Source: Planctomycetota bacterium | GTDB taxonomy: Bacteria > Planctomycetota > SZUA-567 > H5-PLA8 | Direction of reading: 5' to 3' | Length of the DNA stretch: 64,000 nucleotides | Assembly (NCBI GenBank): GCA_027493525.1 | Contig: JAOSKN010000002.1 | Location: 910,288-974,287, forward strand | Part shown: piece by piece, positions 28,926-39,692 of the stretch | Position numbering within the stretch: the stretch's first letter is position 1 | Layout of the letters: each line of letters opens with the position of its first letter | The notes under the pieces: generated by a model | Databases searched by the model: none | What the model was told of the DNA's origin: nothing | The model's input: the letters and a program-made list of their open reading frames with translations, nothing else | Translations under genes and position numbers: made by a program

Positions 28926-30722
28926 ATGGGTAAGCGAAACGCGCCCGGCGCCGACGAGCAGGTGCGCGCGCATCTGCGCCGGCTGATCCGTAGCTTCAAG
29001 GCGGTTACGGACCCCGCGGCTTGGCGGAAACAATGCGCCGCGCTGCGCCGGCGCGGGCTGAATGAGGTCTTCCTGCGCGGCATCCCGCGGGCGTGGCGAA
29101 CGGCCTTTCCGCGCGTCGTTTGGGGCAAGGCGTTCCGCCCGCACCCAGCGTATCGCGTGCGCCGGCTCCGCTACGAAGCCCTGCCCGGCTACTGGATCCC
29201 GGCCCTGTTGTACGAGCCCGCCTTGGGAAAGGGCCGCGTACCGGCGGTCTTGAATCCGAACGGTCACGAAAGCGGCGGCAAGGCGGTCCACTACAAGCAG
29301 GCGCGCTGCATCAACCTCGCGCGGCGCGGCATGCTGGCGCTGAGCTTCGAGTTCATGGGCATGGGCGAGCTGAACGCCGACGCCGAGCACGACAACCTGG
29401 CTTGGTTCCAGCTCGCGGGGGTCTCGGCCGCCGCGCCGATGTACCTCGCGATGAAGCGCGGCCTCGACGTGCTCCTCGCGCATGCCCGCGCCGACCGCCG
29501 CCGCGTCGCCATGACGGGGCTTTCGGGCGGCGGCTGGCAGACGATCGTCCTCTCCGCGCTCGATCCGCGCATCACCCTCAGCGTGCCCGTGGCCGGGTAC
29601 ACGGGAACGCCGGGCAAGATCGATTGCCTGCGCGACATCGGCGACATCGAACAGGCACCCGCCGACCAGGCCGCCGTCGTCGATTACCAGGATATGACGG
29701 CCATGCTTGCCCCGCGCCCGGCGCTGTTGATCCTTAACGAACGCGACGACTGCTGCTTCAGCACCGAACACGCCAAGCCGGCGATCTTCGATCCCGTCCG
29801 TCCGGTGTACCGGGCTTTCGGCGCGGCGGGCCGCTTCGAGTGTTACAGCAACCGCGATCCCGGCACGCACAATTACGACGCCGACAACCGCTCGCAGCTC
29901 TACCGCTTCCTCAACGCGCACTTCGGGCTGGCGACGCCGGTTCACGATCTGCACGACCCGGAGGAGTACCTCTCGGAAGCGGATACCTTCGCGGGCCTGC
30001 CCGCGGACCAGGAGACGCTGTATTCGCTGGCGGTCAAATGCTGCCGCGAGGCCTGCGCGCGGCTGCGCGCGCCGAAGACGGCCGCGCAGAGGCGCCGCCT
30101 GCGCGCCGTGCTGCGCGAGATCCTGCGTCTGCCGGCATACGGCGAAGCGCGCGGCTCGGGCACGGGCCGGCTGCAACTTCGAGCCGGGCCGTTCACGCTG
30201 CCCGCGAAGTTCGTCCGGCCGAAAGGCTTCGAGAGCGCCCGCCTGATCGTGGGGGAAGGCGAAGCGATTCCGAACGCCGCAACCTTCAAATCCGAAGCGC
30301 GGCTGAGCGCGGACCTGCTGGGTCTGGGGAAGCTGCGCGCGCACTGGGGCTTGCAGATGCTGCTCGATTGCGGCGGCGAGCGGCTCTTGGGGCATCAGGT
30401 CGCGCAGGTGCTCGCCCTGGCGCGCTGGCTCGCGCGGCGCTGCGGGGTCGCGCGCGTGGACGTCGACGCCAGCGGGTGGATGGGCTCGGTGGCGGCGCTG
30501 CTGGCCTGCGCGCTGGAACCCCGGCGCTTCCGCTCGTTGCGCGTGATGCGCCTGCCGTACAGCCTGCGCATGCTGGTGGAACGCGGCGTGCCTTACGAGT
30601 CCGCGCAGTCGGTATTTTGCTTGGGACTGCTCGAGGCCGCCGACGTGCCGCAGCTCAAGGCGCTGCTCGAAGGCGTGCGCTTCGAGCAGCCGGACCGGAA
30701 GGTCCGCTCGGTGACGGTCTGA
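28926..30722 (+). CDS. Two-lobed alpha/beta-hydrolase, acetyl-xylan-esterase-like
   Basis: 598 residues from the ATG at 28926 (GAGG about eleven bases upstream; the frame is open further upstream only through the divergent gene's leader). Residues about 80-360 form an alpha/beta hydrolase with the nucleophile in GLSGGGWQ (near residue 199), an acidic NERDD segment (near 270) and a His in GTHNYDADN (near 315). Residues about 420-595 look like a second, degenerate hydrolase lobe in which the elbow reads VDASGWMGSVAALLA. Carbohydrate deacetylase/esterase activity is the family expectation. There is no signal peptide. Neighbours are a mutarotase-like and a nucleoside hydrolase gene, so intracellular carbohydrate processing is plausible. 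Confidence 0.78.
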   Translation: MGKRNAPGADEQVRAHLRRLIRSFKAVTDPAAWRKQCAALRRRGLNEVFLRGIPRAWRTAFPRVVWGKAFRPHPAYRVRRLRYEALPGYWIPALLYEPALGKGRVPAVLNPNGHESGGKAVHYKQARCINLARRGMLALSFEFMGMGELNADAEHDNLAWFQLAGVSAAAPMYLAMKRGLDVLLAHARADRRRVAMTGLSGGGWQTIVLSALDPRITLSVPVAGYTGTPGKIDCLRDIGDIEQAPADQAAVVDYQDMTAMLAPRPALLILNERDDCCFSTEHAKPAIFDPVRPVYRAFGAAGRFECYSNRDPGTHNYDADNRSQLYRFLNAHFGLATPVHDLHDPEEYLSEADTFAGLPADQETLYSLAVKCCREACARLRAPKTAAQRRRLRAVLREILRLPAYGEARGSGTGRLQLRAGPFTLPAKFVRPKGFESARLIVGEGEAIPNAATFKSEARLSADLLGLGKLRAHWGLQMLLDCGGERLLGHQVAQVLALARWLARRCGVARVDVDASGWMGSVAALLACALEPRRFRSLRVMRLPYSLRMLVERGVPYESAQSVFCLGLLEAADVPQLKALLEGVRFEQPDRKVRSVTV

Positions 30723-30726
30723 GTGT

Positions 30727-31638
30727 CTACGCGGTCGTCCTGAAATAGTGTTCGAAGAACGCCTCGGCCTTGACCTCAAGGCAGATTTTGTGCGGCTTCT
30801 CCTGCGCATTGGGGTTCCAGTGGGTCATGCCCTGCGCGTGGTCGCTCTTGAGTTCCACGTTCACGAGGCCGTCCTGGTAACCGCAAAGCTCCGGATCGAA
30901 GATCAGCGTGGCCGCGAGCGGGTCGTGGAAAGTGATCTTCTCGCGGTGCTGCGCCCAGACTTCGGTCATCGACGCGACGACCTTCAGCGGCCCGCCGAGT
31001 TCGTTGAAGCGCTTGATGCAGGCGCCGGAGTCCATGACGCAGTGCGTGGTGACATCGAGGCCCACCGAGAGGTGTTCGGCGGGCCTGGCGCGGTAGACGC
31101 AGGCGGTGGCGATGGGGTCGCAGATGGCGTTCCACTCGCGCCAGCCGTTGGAGCGCGCGCCGCGGTTGGTGAAGACGCCGCACATCAGGACCAGGCGCTT
31201 GAGCAGCGCGGGGATCTCGGGGTCGAGCGCGAAAAGCAGGCCCAGGTTGGTCATGGGGCCGATCGCCAGCAGCGTGACCTCGCCCGGCCGCGCGCGGATC
31301 CGCTCGCGCAGGAACGCGACGGCCTCGCCGGGGCGGAACTCCTCCGGCGGGGTGTGCGCGAGCTTCGGCAGGACGGCGGCTTGCGGGCAGGAATCCTGCA
31401 CGGGTCCCAGGTTGATGCCGTTGCGGCAGCCGGCGCGGATCGGCACGTCCGTGCGCCCAGCGGCGCGGCAGACCGCGTCGGCCAGGGCCGCGCGCTGGGT
31501 CACGGGTCCGCTGACCGTCGTGATGCCCAGCAGCTCGCAGCGCGCCTGCTTGAGCAGGTACGCGAGGCATACGGCGTCGTCGATGTCGTTGCCGATGTCG
31601 GTGTCCAGCAGCACAGGGATGCGTTCGGAAGCGGACAT
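30727..31638 (-). CDS. Nucleoside hydrolase (inosine/uridine-preferring family)
   Basis: 303 residues. The calcium-binding aspartate cluster is at the N-terminus (LLDTDIGNDIDDAVCLAYLL, residues 9-28). Further family features: LLAIGPMTNLGLLF (near 125), the EWNAICDPIATACVY segment (near 170) and a late HDPLAATLIFDP (near 240). The enzyme cleaves ribonucleosides to base plus ribose in purine/pyrimidine salvage. Cytosolic. It is convergent with the esterase gene, only 4 bases apart, so no transcription terminator fits between them. Confidence 0.9.
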   Translation of the reverse strand: MSASERIPVLLDTDIGNDIDDAVCLAYLLKQARCELLGITTVSGPVTQRAALADAVCRAAGRTDVPIRAGCRNGINLGPVQDSCPQAAVLPKLAHTPPEEFRPGEAVAFLRERIRARPGEVTLLAIGPMTNLGLLFALDPEIPALLKRLVLMCGVFTNRGARSNGWREWNAICDPIATACVYRARPAEHLSVGLDVTTHCVMDSGACIKRFNELGGPLKVVASMTEVWAQHREKITFHDPLAATLIFDPELCGYQDGLVNVELKSDHAQGMTHWNPNAQEKPHKICLEVKAEAFFEHYFRTTA

Positions 31639-31799
31639 GAAGCGGATCTCCTGGGCGCCGAGTCGCGAGCGGCAGCATGAATCGATGCCGCCTGGCGGCC
31701 GCCAAGCAATCTGGCCGATTTGTTCAGGAATAGTACCCCGGCCGGGAGCCGGCCGGTAGGGGAGGGTTTTACGGACTTATAGCACAATTCTATGGACGG

Positions 31800-32426
31800 T
31801 CAGAATCCCGAATCCTCTGTTTTCTGCCCCGGGACGGGCTTGCCGGACGCGCCGCTACCGCTCTGATTCGAGTAGGGCGCGTAGTCGGAGAAGTCCCGCG
31901 TGGCCTTGTGCGCGTCCACGATGGCGATCGCGTTCTCCTCCGCGTTGAAGGTGATTTCGACGCACCAGTCCTTTACTCCATGCTTGTTATAAAAATACAC
32001 GAAGCGCTGCTGCCCATCGACGGTCTTGGCCAGGTCGGGGTCGCCCAGGTATTCGAGGATGTGCGCCGGGCTGAGGATGCTCCGCTCGAGCCGGTCTTCC
32101 TTGATGAACACGAATAGCCGTTCGAACTGGGCTCCGCGCGTGTCGGGCGTCTCCGTGTTTAGGTACTGCTGCTTCATCATCTCCACGGAGTTCCAGTTGT
32201 ACATGGCGACCATGGGGGCCTTGGCGGCGGCGCCGGCCGGGGCGACCGCTGCGTTCCGCGCCATGACCGTCCGGGAGGTCCTGCGCATCCGAGCCACCCA
32301 GAGAATCGCCACGTAACAGATGAGGACCACAAGGGCCGCCTGGAGCGCGCGGAGCAGGAAGCGCTTGCGATGGAGTTCGCGCACTTGAAGCCGGGTCGAG
32401 GTGTCGTAGAGGAAGTCGCCGTCCAT
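31800..32426 (-). CDS. Membrane-anchored protein of unknown function
   Basis: 208 residues from the ATG at 32426, chosen because GGAG precedes it; the same frame continues upstream only as the antisense of putA. One transmembrane helix at about residues 26-46 after a basic LHRKRFLL stretch, so the C-terminal 160 residues face the periplasm. They contain ILEYLGDPDLAKTVDGQQRF followed by VYFYNKHGVKDWCVEITF, which recalls the small BamE/SmpA-like fold (GxPD...YY...LxVxF), but this is a weak resemblance. Lies downstream of putA on the same strand. Confidence 0.6.
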   Translation of the reverse strand: MDGDFLYDTSTRLQVRELHRKRFLLRALQAALVVLICYVAILWVARMRRTSRTVMARNAAVAPAGAAAKAPMVAMYNWNSVEMMKQQYLNTETPDTRGAQFERLFVFIKEDRLERSILSPAHILEYLGDPDLAKTVDGQQRFVYFYNKHGVKDWCVEITFNAEENAIAIVDAHKATRDFSDYAPYSNQSGSGASGKPVPGQKTEDSGF

Positions 32427-32563
32427 GCCGCCGGCTCCGGGATCGCGCCACGCTTCTATTTTACCGCGAAGTGCGGCGGTCTTTTGGTGAATCGCCGCCG
32501 GAACCGGGAGGCTCAAGCTGAAACGGCATGCTTCCTGAACGAAAGGACTTACGAGCAGGCCGC

Positions 32564-35530
32564 TCAGTCCACCGCGAAGCCCCGGCGCATCGTGTTCTCG
32601 GTCACCGTGCGCGGGTTGACGAACTGGAGCAGGTAGTCGGGGCCGCCGGCCTTGCTCCCGATGCCGCTGAAGCGGAAGCCGCCGAAAGGTTGGCGCTCCA
32701 CCTTCGCGCCGGTGCAGCCGCGATTGATATAGAAGTTGCCCACGCGGAAGCCCTCGCGCGCTTTTTCGATGTTCCCGGGGCTGCGCGAATACAGCCCGCC
32801 GGTGAGCGCGTAGGGCACGTCGAGGGCGATGTGCAGGGCCGTATCGAAATCCGGCGCAGGCATCACGCTCAGCACCGGCCCGAAGAGTTCTTCCTGCGCG
32901 AGCATCGCCGCGGGCGGCACGTCGAGGAAGACCGTCGGCGGCACGAAACTGCCTTTCTTCGCGAGTTCCGTTACGTCGGCCTGCGCGCCGAGCTTCGCCT
33001 CCTTCCTCCCGGCTTCGATGGCCTTGAGCAGCCGCTGCTGCGCCTCGTCGTCGATCACCGGCGGGACGACGCAGCCGGGGTCCTCCGCGCCGCCGACGTG
33101 CAGGCTGCGGACGGCTTCCAGCAGGCGCTCGACGAACGGCGCGTAGGCGTCGCCGACGACGATGGCGCGCGAGCAGGCGCTGCATTTCTGCCCCGCGTAG
33201 CCGAAGGCGCTGTAGGCCACCCCCGCGACGGCCTCGTCGAGGTCCGCGTCGCTGTCGACGATGATCGCGTTCTTGCCGCCCATCTCGGTGACGACCTTCT
33301 TGACCCCGGCCTGGCCTTCGCGCGTCTTCGCGGCGGTTTCGTTGATCTTCAGGCCCACGGCCTTGCTGCCGGTGAAGACGATCAGGTCCACGTGCGGGTG
33401 CTCGACGAGGCGCGCGCCGACGGTCTCGCCCGGACCGGGCAGGAACTGCACGACGCCGTCGGGGACGCCCGCGGCCTTCAGCAGCCGCATCAGGTGCGCG
33501 GCGATAACTGGCGACTGCTCGGCCGGCTTCATGAGCACCGTGTTTCCCGTGGCCAGCGCGGCGGCGGTCATGCCGCAGAGGATCGCCAGCGGGAAGTTCC
33601 AGGGCGCGATGACGGCGCAGACTCCGCGCGGCTCGTAGTAGTCCTCGTCGATCTCGCCCGGGACGGGGTTGCGGCGCGAGAGCGCCATCAGCCTCACGGC
33701 CCGCCTGGCGTAGTATTCGAGGAAGTCGATCGCCTCGCCGACGTCGCCATCGGCCTCGCGCCAGGGCTTGGCGCATTCGAAGACTTCCCATGCGGCGAGT
33801 TCGAACTTCTCCTTGCGCATCAGCTCGGCGGCCTTGCGCAGGATTTCCGCGCGCCGGGCGACCGGCGTATCGCGCCAGCCCTTTGCGGCGGCCTTGGCCG
33901 CGGCAACGGCGGCATCGGCCTGCGCGACCGAGGCGCTCGCCACGCGCCCGACCAGGCGCGCGCGGTCGGCCGGGTCTCGCGACTCGATGAAGCCGGCCTC
34001 GCCGTCGAGTTCCTTTCCCTCCACGACGAGCTTGTAGCTCGCGCCGAGCCGGCCGCGCACGGTCTCCAGCGCCTTGGCGAAGGCCTCGCGTTCGGCCTTC
34101 AGGTGGAACGCCGCGTCGGGCTCGTTTTCGATCGTGGATACGGTCTTGGGCGAGGCCAGACCGGGCCCCGGGGGCAGCGCCGCGGGGTCGGCAAGGAGTT
34201 TCTCCTCGCTGGCGCCCTCGACGAAGCCTTGGCGCAGGAACGACTCGTTGGCGGTATTCTCCAGCAGCCGGCGCACGAGGTACGCCATCCCGGGCAGCAG
34301 TTCGCCGAAGGGCGTGTAGACGCGCATGCGGTGGCCGCGCGCGGCGAGCGCGAGTTTGAGCGAGTCGGCCATGCCGTAGAGCGTCTGGAACTCCAGGGCC
34401 TCTTTCGGCCGGCCGAGCGACTCGTGGACCGCCAGCGCGTGCGCGACACTGCGGATGTTGTGGCTCGCGATGGCCGTCTCGAGGTGCGGGTGGCTCGCCA
34501 GCAGGATCTCCGCGCAGCGTTCGAAGTTCGCGTCGGTCTCGTGCTTCCGCGTGTAGACGGGGATGGGCCAGCCGTGCTGGCGCGCGACGATCGTCTCGTA
34601 GTCCCAGTAAGCGCCCTTCACGAGCCGGACGGTGACGGGGGCGCCGCGCCGCTGCGCCCAGGCGGCGAGATCCTTCAGGTCCTGGGCGCTGTCCTTCAAG
34701 TAGGCTTGGACGACGATGCCCAGGTCCGGCCAGTCGCGGAACTCGGCGCTCCCGGCCAGCTCCTTGAACAGCGCCAGGGTGAGGTCCTTGAGCCGGTAAT
34801 CCTCCATGTCCACGTTGACGAAAGCGTTCAGCTCGCGCGCGCGGCGCAGCAGCGGCACGAGCCGCGCCTCGACGCCGCGCAGGCTGCGCGCGGGGTCGAT
34901 CGGGTCGAGCTGGCTGTAGAGGCTGCTGAGCTTCACCGAGAGATTGATGCGCGGCAGCTCGGCGCGGTCGTTGCGGTCGAGGACCGGGTTGGGCTTCCAC
35001 TTGGGCGCGTGCTTCGCGAGTTCCTCCAGCACGTCGCGGTACTTCGCGGCGTAGGCCTCGGCCTCGGCTTCGCTGACGACGGCCTCGCCGAGCAGGTCGA
35101 GCGTGAAGGCCAGGCCGCGCTTCCGGAAGTCCTCGACGGCCCGGAGCGCTTCCTTGGGGCCTTCCCCGCTGATGAAGATTTTGGCCATGTCCTCGACGCT
35201 CTTGCGGATCGCGACCGCCGAGGCGTACGCGGCGAGGGAGCTGAAGGCGGCCAGCGAGGCGCCCCAGGAAAGGAACCCCGGGAACTTCTGCCCCGGCGCG
35301 TCGAAGTACTCCTTCAGGTGCCGGCCGACTTCCTGGTTGCTGCGCAGCGAAGGCAGCACGTCGGTGAAGCGGAAGAGCTGGACCTTCAGCGCCTCGTTCT
35401 GCAGCGCGAAGTCCATCATCTTCGTGTTCCACCAGCCGCCTTTGAGCTTCTTCTGCTGCTCCTTGACCTGCGCGAAGAGTTCGCGGCCGATGCGCTGGAC
35501 GTGCGGCTCGAGCGGAGTGGACGGGGGCAT
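32564..35530 (-). CDS. putA: Bifunctional proline dehydrogenase / glutamate-semialdehyde dehydrogenase
   Basis: Oxidises proline to glutamate in two steps. 988 residues. Proline dehydrogenase barrel at about residues 130-430 (FVNVDMEDYRLKDLTLALF, RLVKGAYWDYE, YTRKHETDANFERCAE). Aldehyde dehydrogenase at about 480-970: VIAPWNFPLAI, general base in TEMGGKN (Glu near 749), catalytic Cys in YAGQKCSACSRA (near 780) and a C-terminal KAGGPDYLLQF. There is no N-terminal DNA-binding ribbon-helix-helix domain and no C-terminal extra domain, so it is a type A minimalist PutA and not a self-repressor. ATG at 35530 has GAGG about six to ten bases upstream. Confidence 0.94.
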   Translation of the reverse strand: MPPSTPLEPHVQRIGRELFAQVKEQQKKLKGGWWNTKMMDFALQNEALKVQLFRFTDVLPSLRSNQEVGRHLKEYFDAPGQKFPGFLSWGASLAAFSSLAAYASAVAIRKSVEDMAKIFISGEGPKEALRAVEDFRKRGLAFTLDLLGEAVVSEAEAEAYAAKYRDVLEELAKHAPKWKPNPVLDRNDRAELPRINLSVKLSSLYSQLDPIDPARSLRGVEARLVPLLRRARELNAFVNVDMEDYRLKDLTLALFKELAGSAEFRDWPDLGIVVQAYLKDSAQDLKDLAAWAQRRGAPVTVRLVKGAYWDYETIVARQHGWPIPVYTRKHETDANFERCAEILLASHPHLETAIASHNIRSVAHALAVHESLGRPKEALEFQTLYGMADSLKLALAARGHRMRVYTPFGELLPGMAYLVRRLLENTANESFLRQGFVEGASEEKLLADPAALPPGPGLASPKTVSTIENEPDAAFHLKAEREAFAKALETVRGRLGASYKLVVEGKELDGEAGFIESRDPADRARLVGRVASASVAQADAAVAAAKAAAKGWRDTPVARRAEILRKAAELMRKEKFELAAWEVFECAKPWREADGDVGEAIDFLEYYARRAVRLMALSRRNPVPGEIDEDYYEPRGVCAVIAPWNFPLAILCGMTAAALATGNTVLMKPAEQSPVIAAHLMRLLKAAGVPDGVVQFLPGPGETVGARLVEHPHVDLIVFTGSKAVGLKINETAAKTREGQAGVKKVVTEMGGKNAIIVDSDADLDEAVAGVAYSAFGYAGQKCSACSRAIVVGDAYAPFVERLLEAVRSLHVGGAEDPGCVVPPVIDDEAQQRLLKAIEAGRKEAKLGAQADVTELAKKGSFVPPTVFLDVPPAAMLAQEELFGPVLSVMPAPDFDTALHIALDVPYALTGGLYSRSPGNIEKAREGFRVGNFYINRGCTGAKVERQPFGGFRFSGIGSKAGGPDYLLQFVNPRTVTENTMRRGFAVD

Positions 35531-36010
35531 GGGAAACCTCGACCTGGGTGCGGGACCGCGGGCACAGTATAGGGCGGCGCGCGCGGCGCTCTAGATTCGT
35601 TTCGAGCCGCGCCCGCAACGCCATTCAGAGAGGTTTTCGAGGTGCGTCTTCGGTTCAAGCGTTGGAGGCGTGCGGGAAACCGCCAATCTTCGAATGCGTC
35701 CGCCGTCTGGCCTTCAATCCCAAATCCAAGATAGAATATGGAAATCCCTACTTCAGCAACTTGTCCACGCTCCCGCTGAGCAGAAACGAGACGATCCACC
35801 AGGACAATCCCACCACGGCGAGGGCCAGAACCCACCAGCCCAGCGCTTGCAGGTGGCTCCGGTAGGCCCGGCGCTGGGAGGCCTTGGAGGGGGCCGGGGG
35901 CTGGAGGCTCTGGTCGGCCTGGGCGGTCAGGGCCAGGTGGTCGGTGGTCTCGACGGCCCGGGATTCCTGCGCGGCTCGGCGCGGCTCGTCGGCCGGCTTC
36001 TCGATCTGGA

Positions 36011-37363
<1,353 letters not shown>

Positions 37364-37417
37364 GCAAATCGGGCTCTGGTCATTCTACCCAAGCACGGCA
37401 CGTCGTGCACCTTCTAA

Positions 37418-38836
37418 GTGGTGGCGAAGCGGCTTGAAAGGCATATCTTATGGGCTCCCGGTCCAGGAAGCCCGCTCTTGTCACTTGAAACACCTCTCGA
37501 TCCCGGTCCACCCGAAGCCCAGAGCACAGGTGCAGGATGGGGGTTCGACGTACTCTATGCCGTGCTGGCGGTGCTGTACGCGCCGATGCTGCTCTATCGC
37601 AGGCTGATCCTGCGCAAGGATCGGTTCGGCGGGCGGCAGAAGCGCGGGCACGTGCCGCAGCGGCCGGAGCATCCGAAGCGCATCTGGATCCACGCCGTCT
37701 CGGTGGGCGAGGCCAAGGCGACGAACGTGCTCGCCAAGCAGCTCGCCCTGGACCTGCCCGGCGCCGAAGTCGTCTTCAGCACCACCACCGACACCGGGCA
37801 GGAGGTCGCGAAAAAGCTCTACGGCGAGGAGCGCGTCTTCTACTTCCCGCTGGATTTCTCGCGCTGCGTGAAGCGCGCGCTGGACCGCGTCCGCCCGAGC
37901 CTGGTGATCCTGATGGAGCTGGAGGTCTGGCCGAACTTCACCGCGGAGTGCGCGAAGCGCGGCATCCCGGTGGTCGTCCTGAACGGGCGCATGACCGAAC
38001 GCAGCGCGGCGCGCTACCGGCGCGGGCTGTGGCTGGTCGGGTCGAGCTTCCGGCGCGTCCGCAGGTGGCTGATGCAGGACGAGGCCTACGCCGAGCGGAT
38101 CCTCGGTATGGGCGTGGACCCCGCGCGCGTCGAGGTCGCCGGGAACGTGAAGTACGACGACGTGGAGACCGAACTCGAGCCCGGCCGGCGCGAAGCCGTG
38201 CGGCGCGAGCTGGGCCTCGCCGAGGACGCGCAGGTCCTCATCGGCGGCAGCACGCACCCGACCGAGGAAGCCGCGCTGCTCGGCGCCTGCCGGCTGCTGA
38301 AGCCGAAGTACCCTCGCCTGCGCCTGATCCTCTGCCCGCGCCACCCGCACCGGCTGGCGGAGGTCGAAAAGGAGATCGCCGCGCATGGGCACGCGGTGCT
38401 GAAGCACTCGGCCGTCAAGGCCCGAGGCCCGGCGGCGCTGGAGGAACTCCCCGAGCCCGCGCGCGGGGACGCGGTGGTCCTGATCGATACCATGGGCGAA
38501 CTGACGCGGCTCTACGCGGGCGCGGATATCGCCTTCGTCGGCGGGAGCCTGATCCCGCACGGCGGGCAGAACGTGATGGAGCCGGCCGGGCTGGGACTGG
38601 CCTGCGTCTACGGGCCGTATATGCAGAATTTCGGCGAGGCCGCATTGATCCTGCGCGACTGCGACGGCGCGAAGCTCGTCGAGCACGCCGAAGCCTTGCG
38701 CGCGACGCTGGATCTGCTGCTGAGCGATGCCGGGGGCGCGCGCGCCATGGGGAGCCGCGCGCGAGCCGCCTTCCTCCAACGCCAGGGAGCGACGGAACGT
38801 TGCGTAGGGTATATCCGGAAGTTGCTGGAAGGCTGA
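37418..38836 (+). CDS. waaA: 3-deoxy-D-manno-octulosonic acid transferase (KDO transferase)
   Basis: Transfers KDO from CMP-KDO to lipid A precursor on the cytosolic face of the inner membrane. Family motifs: IHAVSVGEAKA, VFSTTTDTGQEVA, FYFPLDF, LVILMELEVWPNF, VLNGRMTERS, NVKYDD, IGGSTHPTEEAALL, LCPRHPHR, AFVGGSLIPHGGQNVMEPAG. The N-terminal membrane helix begins at about 37545, but the only in-frame start upstream is a GTG at 37418, giving 40 odd residues. An ATG at 37537 is one base out of frame: with four rather than five G in the run 37539-37543 the protein would start MGFDVLYAVLAV and be 432 residues, the normal length. The true start is therefore probably 37537. Confidence 0.9.
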   Translation: MVAKRLERHILWAPGPGSPLLSLETPLDPGPPEAQSTGAGWGFDVLYAVLAVLYAPMLLYRRLILRKDRFGGRQKRGHVPQRPEHPKRIWIHAVSVGEAKATNVLAKQLALDLPGAEVVFSTTTDTGQEVAKKLYGEERVFYFPLDFSRCVKRALDRVRPSLVILMELEVWPNFTAECAKRGIPVVVLNGRMTERSAARYRRGLWLVGSSFRRVRRWLMQDEAYAERILGMGVDPARVEVAGNVKYDDVETELEPGRREAVRRELGLAEDAQVLIGGSTHPTEEAALLGACRLLKPKYPRLRLILCPRHPHRLAEVEKEIAAHGHAVLKHSAVKARGPAALEELPEPARGDAVVLIDTMGELTRLYAGADIAFVGGSLIPHGGQNVMEPAGLGLACVYGPYMQNFGEAALILRDCDGAKLVEHAEALRATLDLLLSDAGGARAMGSRARAAFLQRQGATERCVGYIRKLLEG

Positions 38837-38873
38837 GTGCGTTCGCCGCGCGGTGGTTGCGCACCGCCCGCTC

Positions 38874-39227
38874 CTACTTCTTATACAGCGGCTGATACAA
38901 CTGCACCGTCACCCCGCCAGGCATCTTGAAGTAGGTCACCAGGCCGTATCCGTAGTCCTGAACGTCCTGGAGAAACTCCACGTCCTTGGCCTTCAGCTCC
39001 GCGACCGTGGCCTTGATGTCGTCGCAGTAGAAGGAGATGTGATGTTCGCCCGCGCGCTTGGCGTCCTCGCCTTCGGCGGGGTGCACGCCCATATCGGACT
39101 CGGGCAGATCGAAGATCAGCCAGCCGCCGCCGACATCGGTGCAGGGGAAGCCGAGCTTGTCGCGAATGAACGCGCGCATCGCCTCGGCCTGGGTCGAGTA
39201 GAACATCGTATGCACGCCGCGGATCAT
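38874..39227 (-). CDS. VOC-family (glyoxalase/dioxygenase-fold) protein
   Basis: 117 residues forming one vicinal-oxygen-chelate unit: VHTMFYSTQAEAMRAFIRDKLGF at the start, then WLIFDLPESDMGVHP, HHISFYCDDIKATVAELKAKDVEF and MPGGVTVQLYQP. Metal-ligand candidates are His near residue 6, Glu/His in the middle strand (EHHISFY) and Gln in the last strand. The family includes lyases, resistance proteins and many uncharacterised members; no substrate can be given. Single cytosolic gene, convergent with waaA. Confidence 0.8.
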   Translation of the reverse strand: MIRGVHTMFYSTQAEAMRAFIRDKLGFPCTDVGGGWLIFDLPESDMGVHPAEGEDAKRAGEHHISFYCDDIKATVAELKAKDVEFLQDVQDYGYGLVTYFKMPGGVTVQLYQPLYKK

Positions 39228-39326
39228 GGGCAGTCCCTTCTATGCTAAGGCCGATTACGCATGCGCGCCAAATAGGGTAGCCGAAGCGTCTAGCGCTAAG
39301 CAACCTTTATCGGGTATAGGAAACAA

Positions 39327-39692
39327 ATGCAGAAGCTGGCACATCGCCCCCTGCTTCGGTTCCACCTTTCGACGCTGCTCGTCCTGAGTTTCGCGGCGGG
39401 CGCGCTGCTATGGGCCAACGTGAACCGCCTGCCGGAGTACCGCTATCCTAACATCGGCTGCTTGAGCGATGCGAAGCCCGAACACATCCAAAGCTGCGGC
39501 GTGCCAATCTCCTGGTGGATCGAGTTCTCGGTGCAAGGTCAGCCGCAGAGGCATCTGGATTACGAGATGCTGGCCTTCGATCTCCTGGCCGGACTCGCGC
39601 TTCTGTCCGCCGTCGCGATGAGCCTGGAATGGCGCGCTCGGCGCAGGCCGGGTTTGAGAATCGCACAAGCAGGAGGAGGCAAAAGGTGGTAG
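39327..39692 (+). CDS. Short membrane protein of planctomycete RFHLST type
   Basis: 121 residues. The first 30 (HRPLLRFHLSTLLVLSFAAG) form a distinctive basic-then-hydrophobic leader and transmembrane helix that I associate with a large family of uncharacterised Planctomycetota proteins; a second helix lies at about residues 83-102 (LAFDLLAGLALLSAVAMSL) followed by an Arg-rich end, WRARRRPG. The short loop between holds two Cys. Function unknown. The stop codon falls inside the 3' end of tRNA-Met on the other strand (overlap 39687-39692). Confidence 0.65.
   Translation: MQKLAHRPLLRFHLSTLLVLSFAAGALLWANVNRLPEYRYPNIGCLSDAKPEHIQSCGVPISWWIEFSVQGQPQRHLDYEMLAFDLLAGLALLSAVAMSLEWRARRRPGLRIAQAGGGKRW

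Noticed and set aside
32528-35572. Plus-strand open frame of 1014 codons opposite putA
   Set aside because: Exact antisense shadow of the PutA gene, without recognisable domains or a good start site.
32430-35624. Upstream extension of the membrane protein gene at 31800-32426
   Set aside because: The open frame continues for 1066 codons, but only as an out-of-frame shadow of putA on the same strand.
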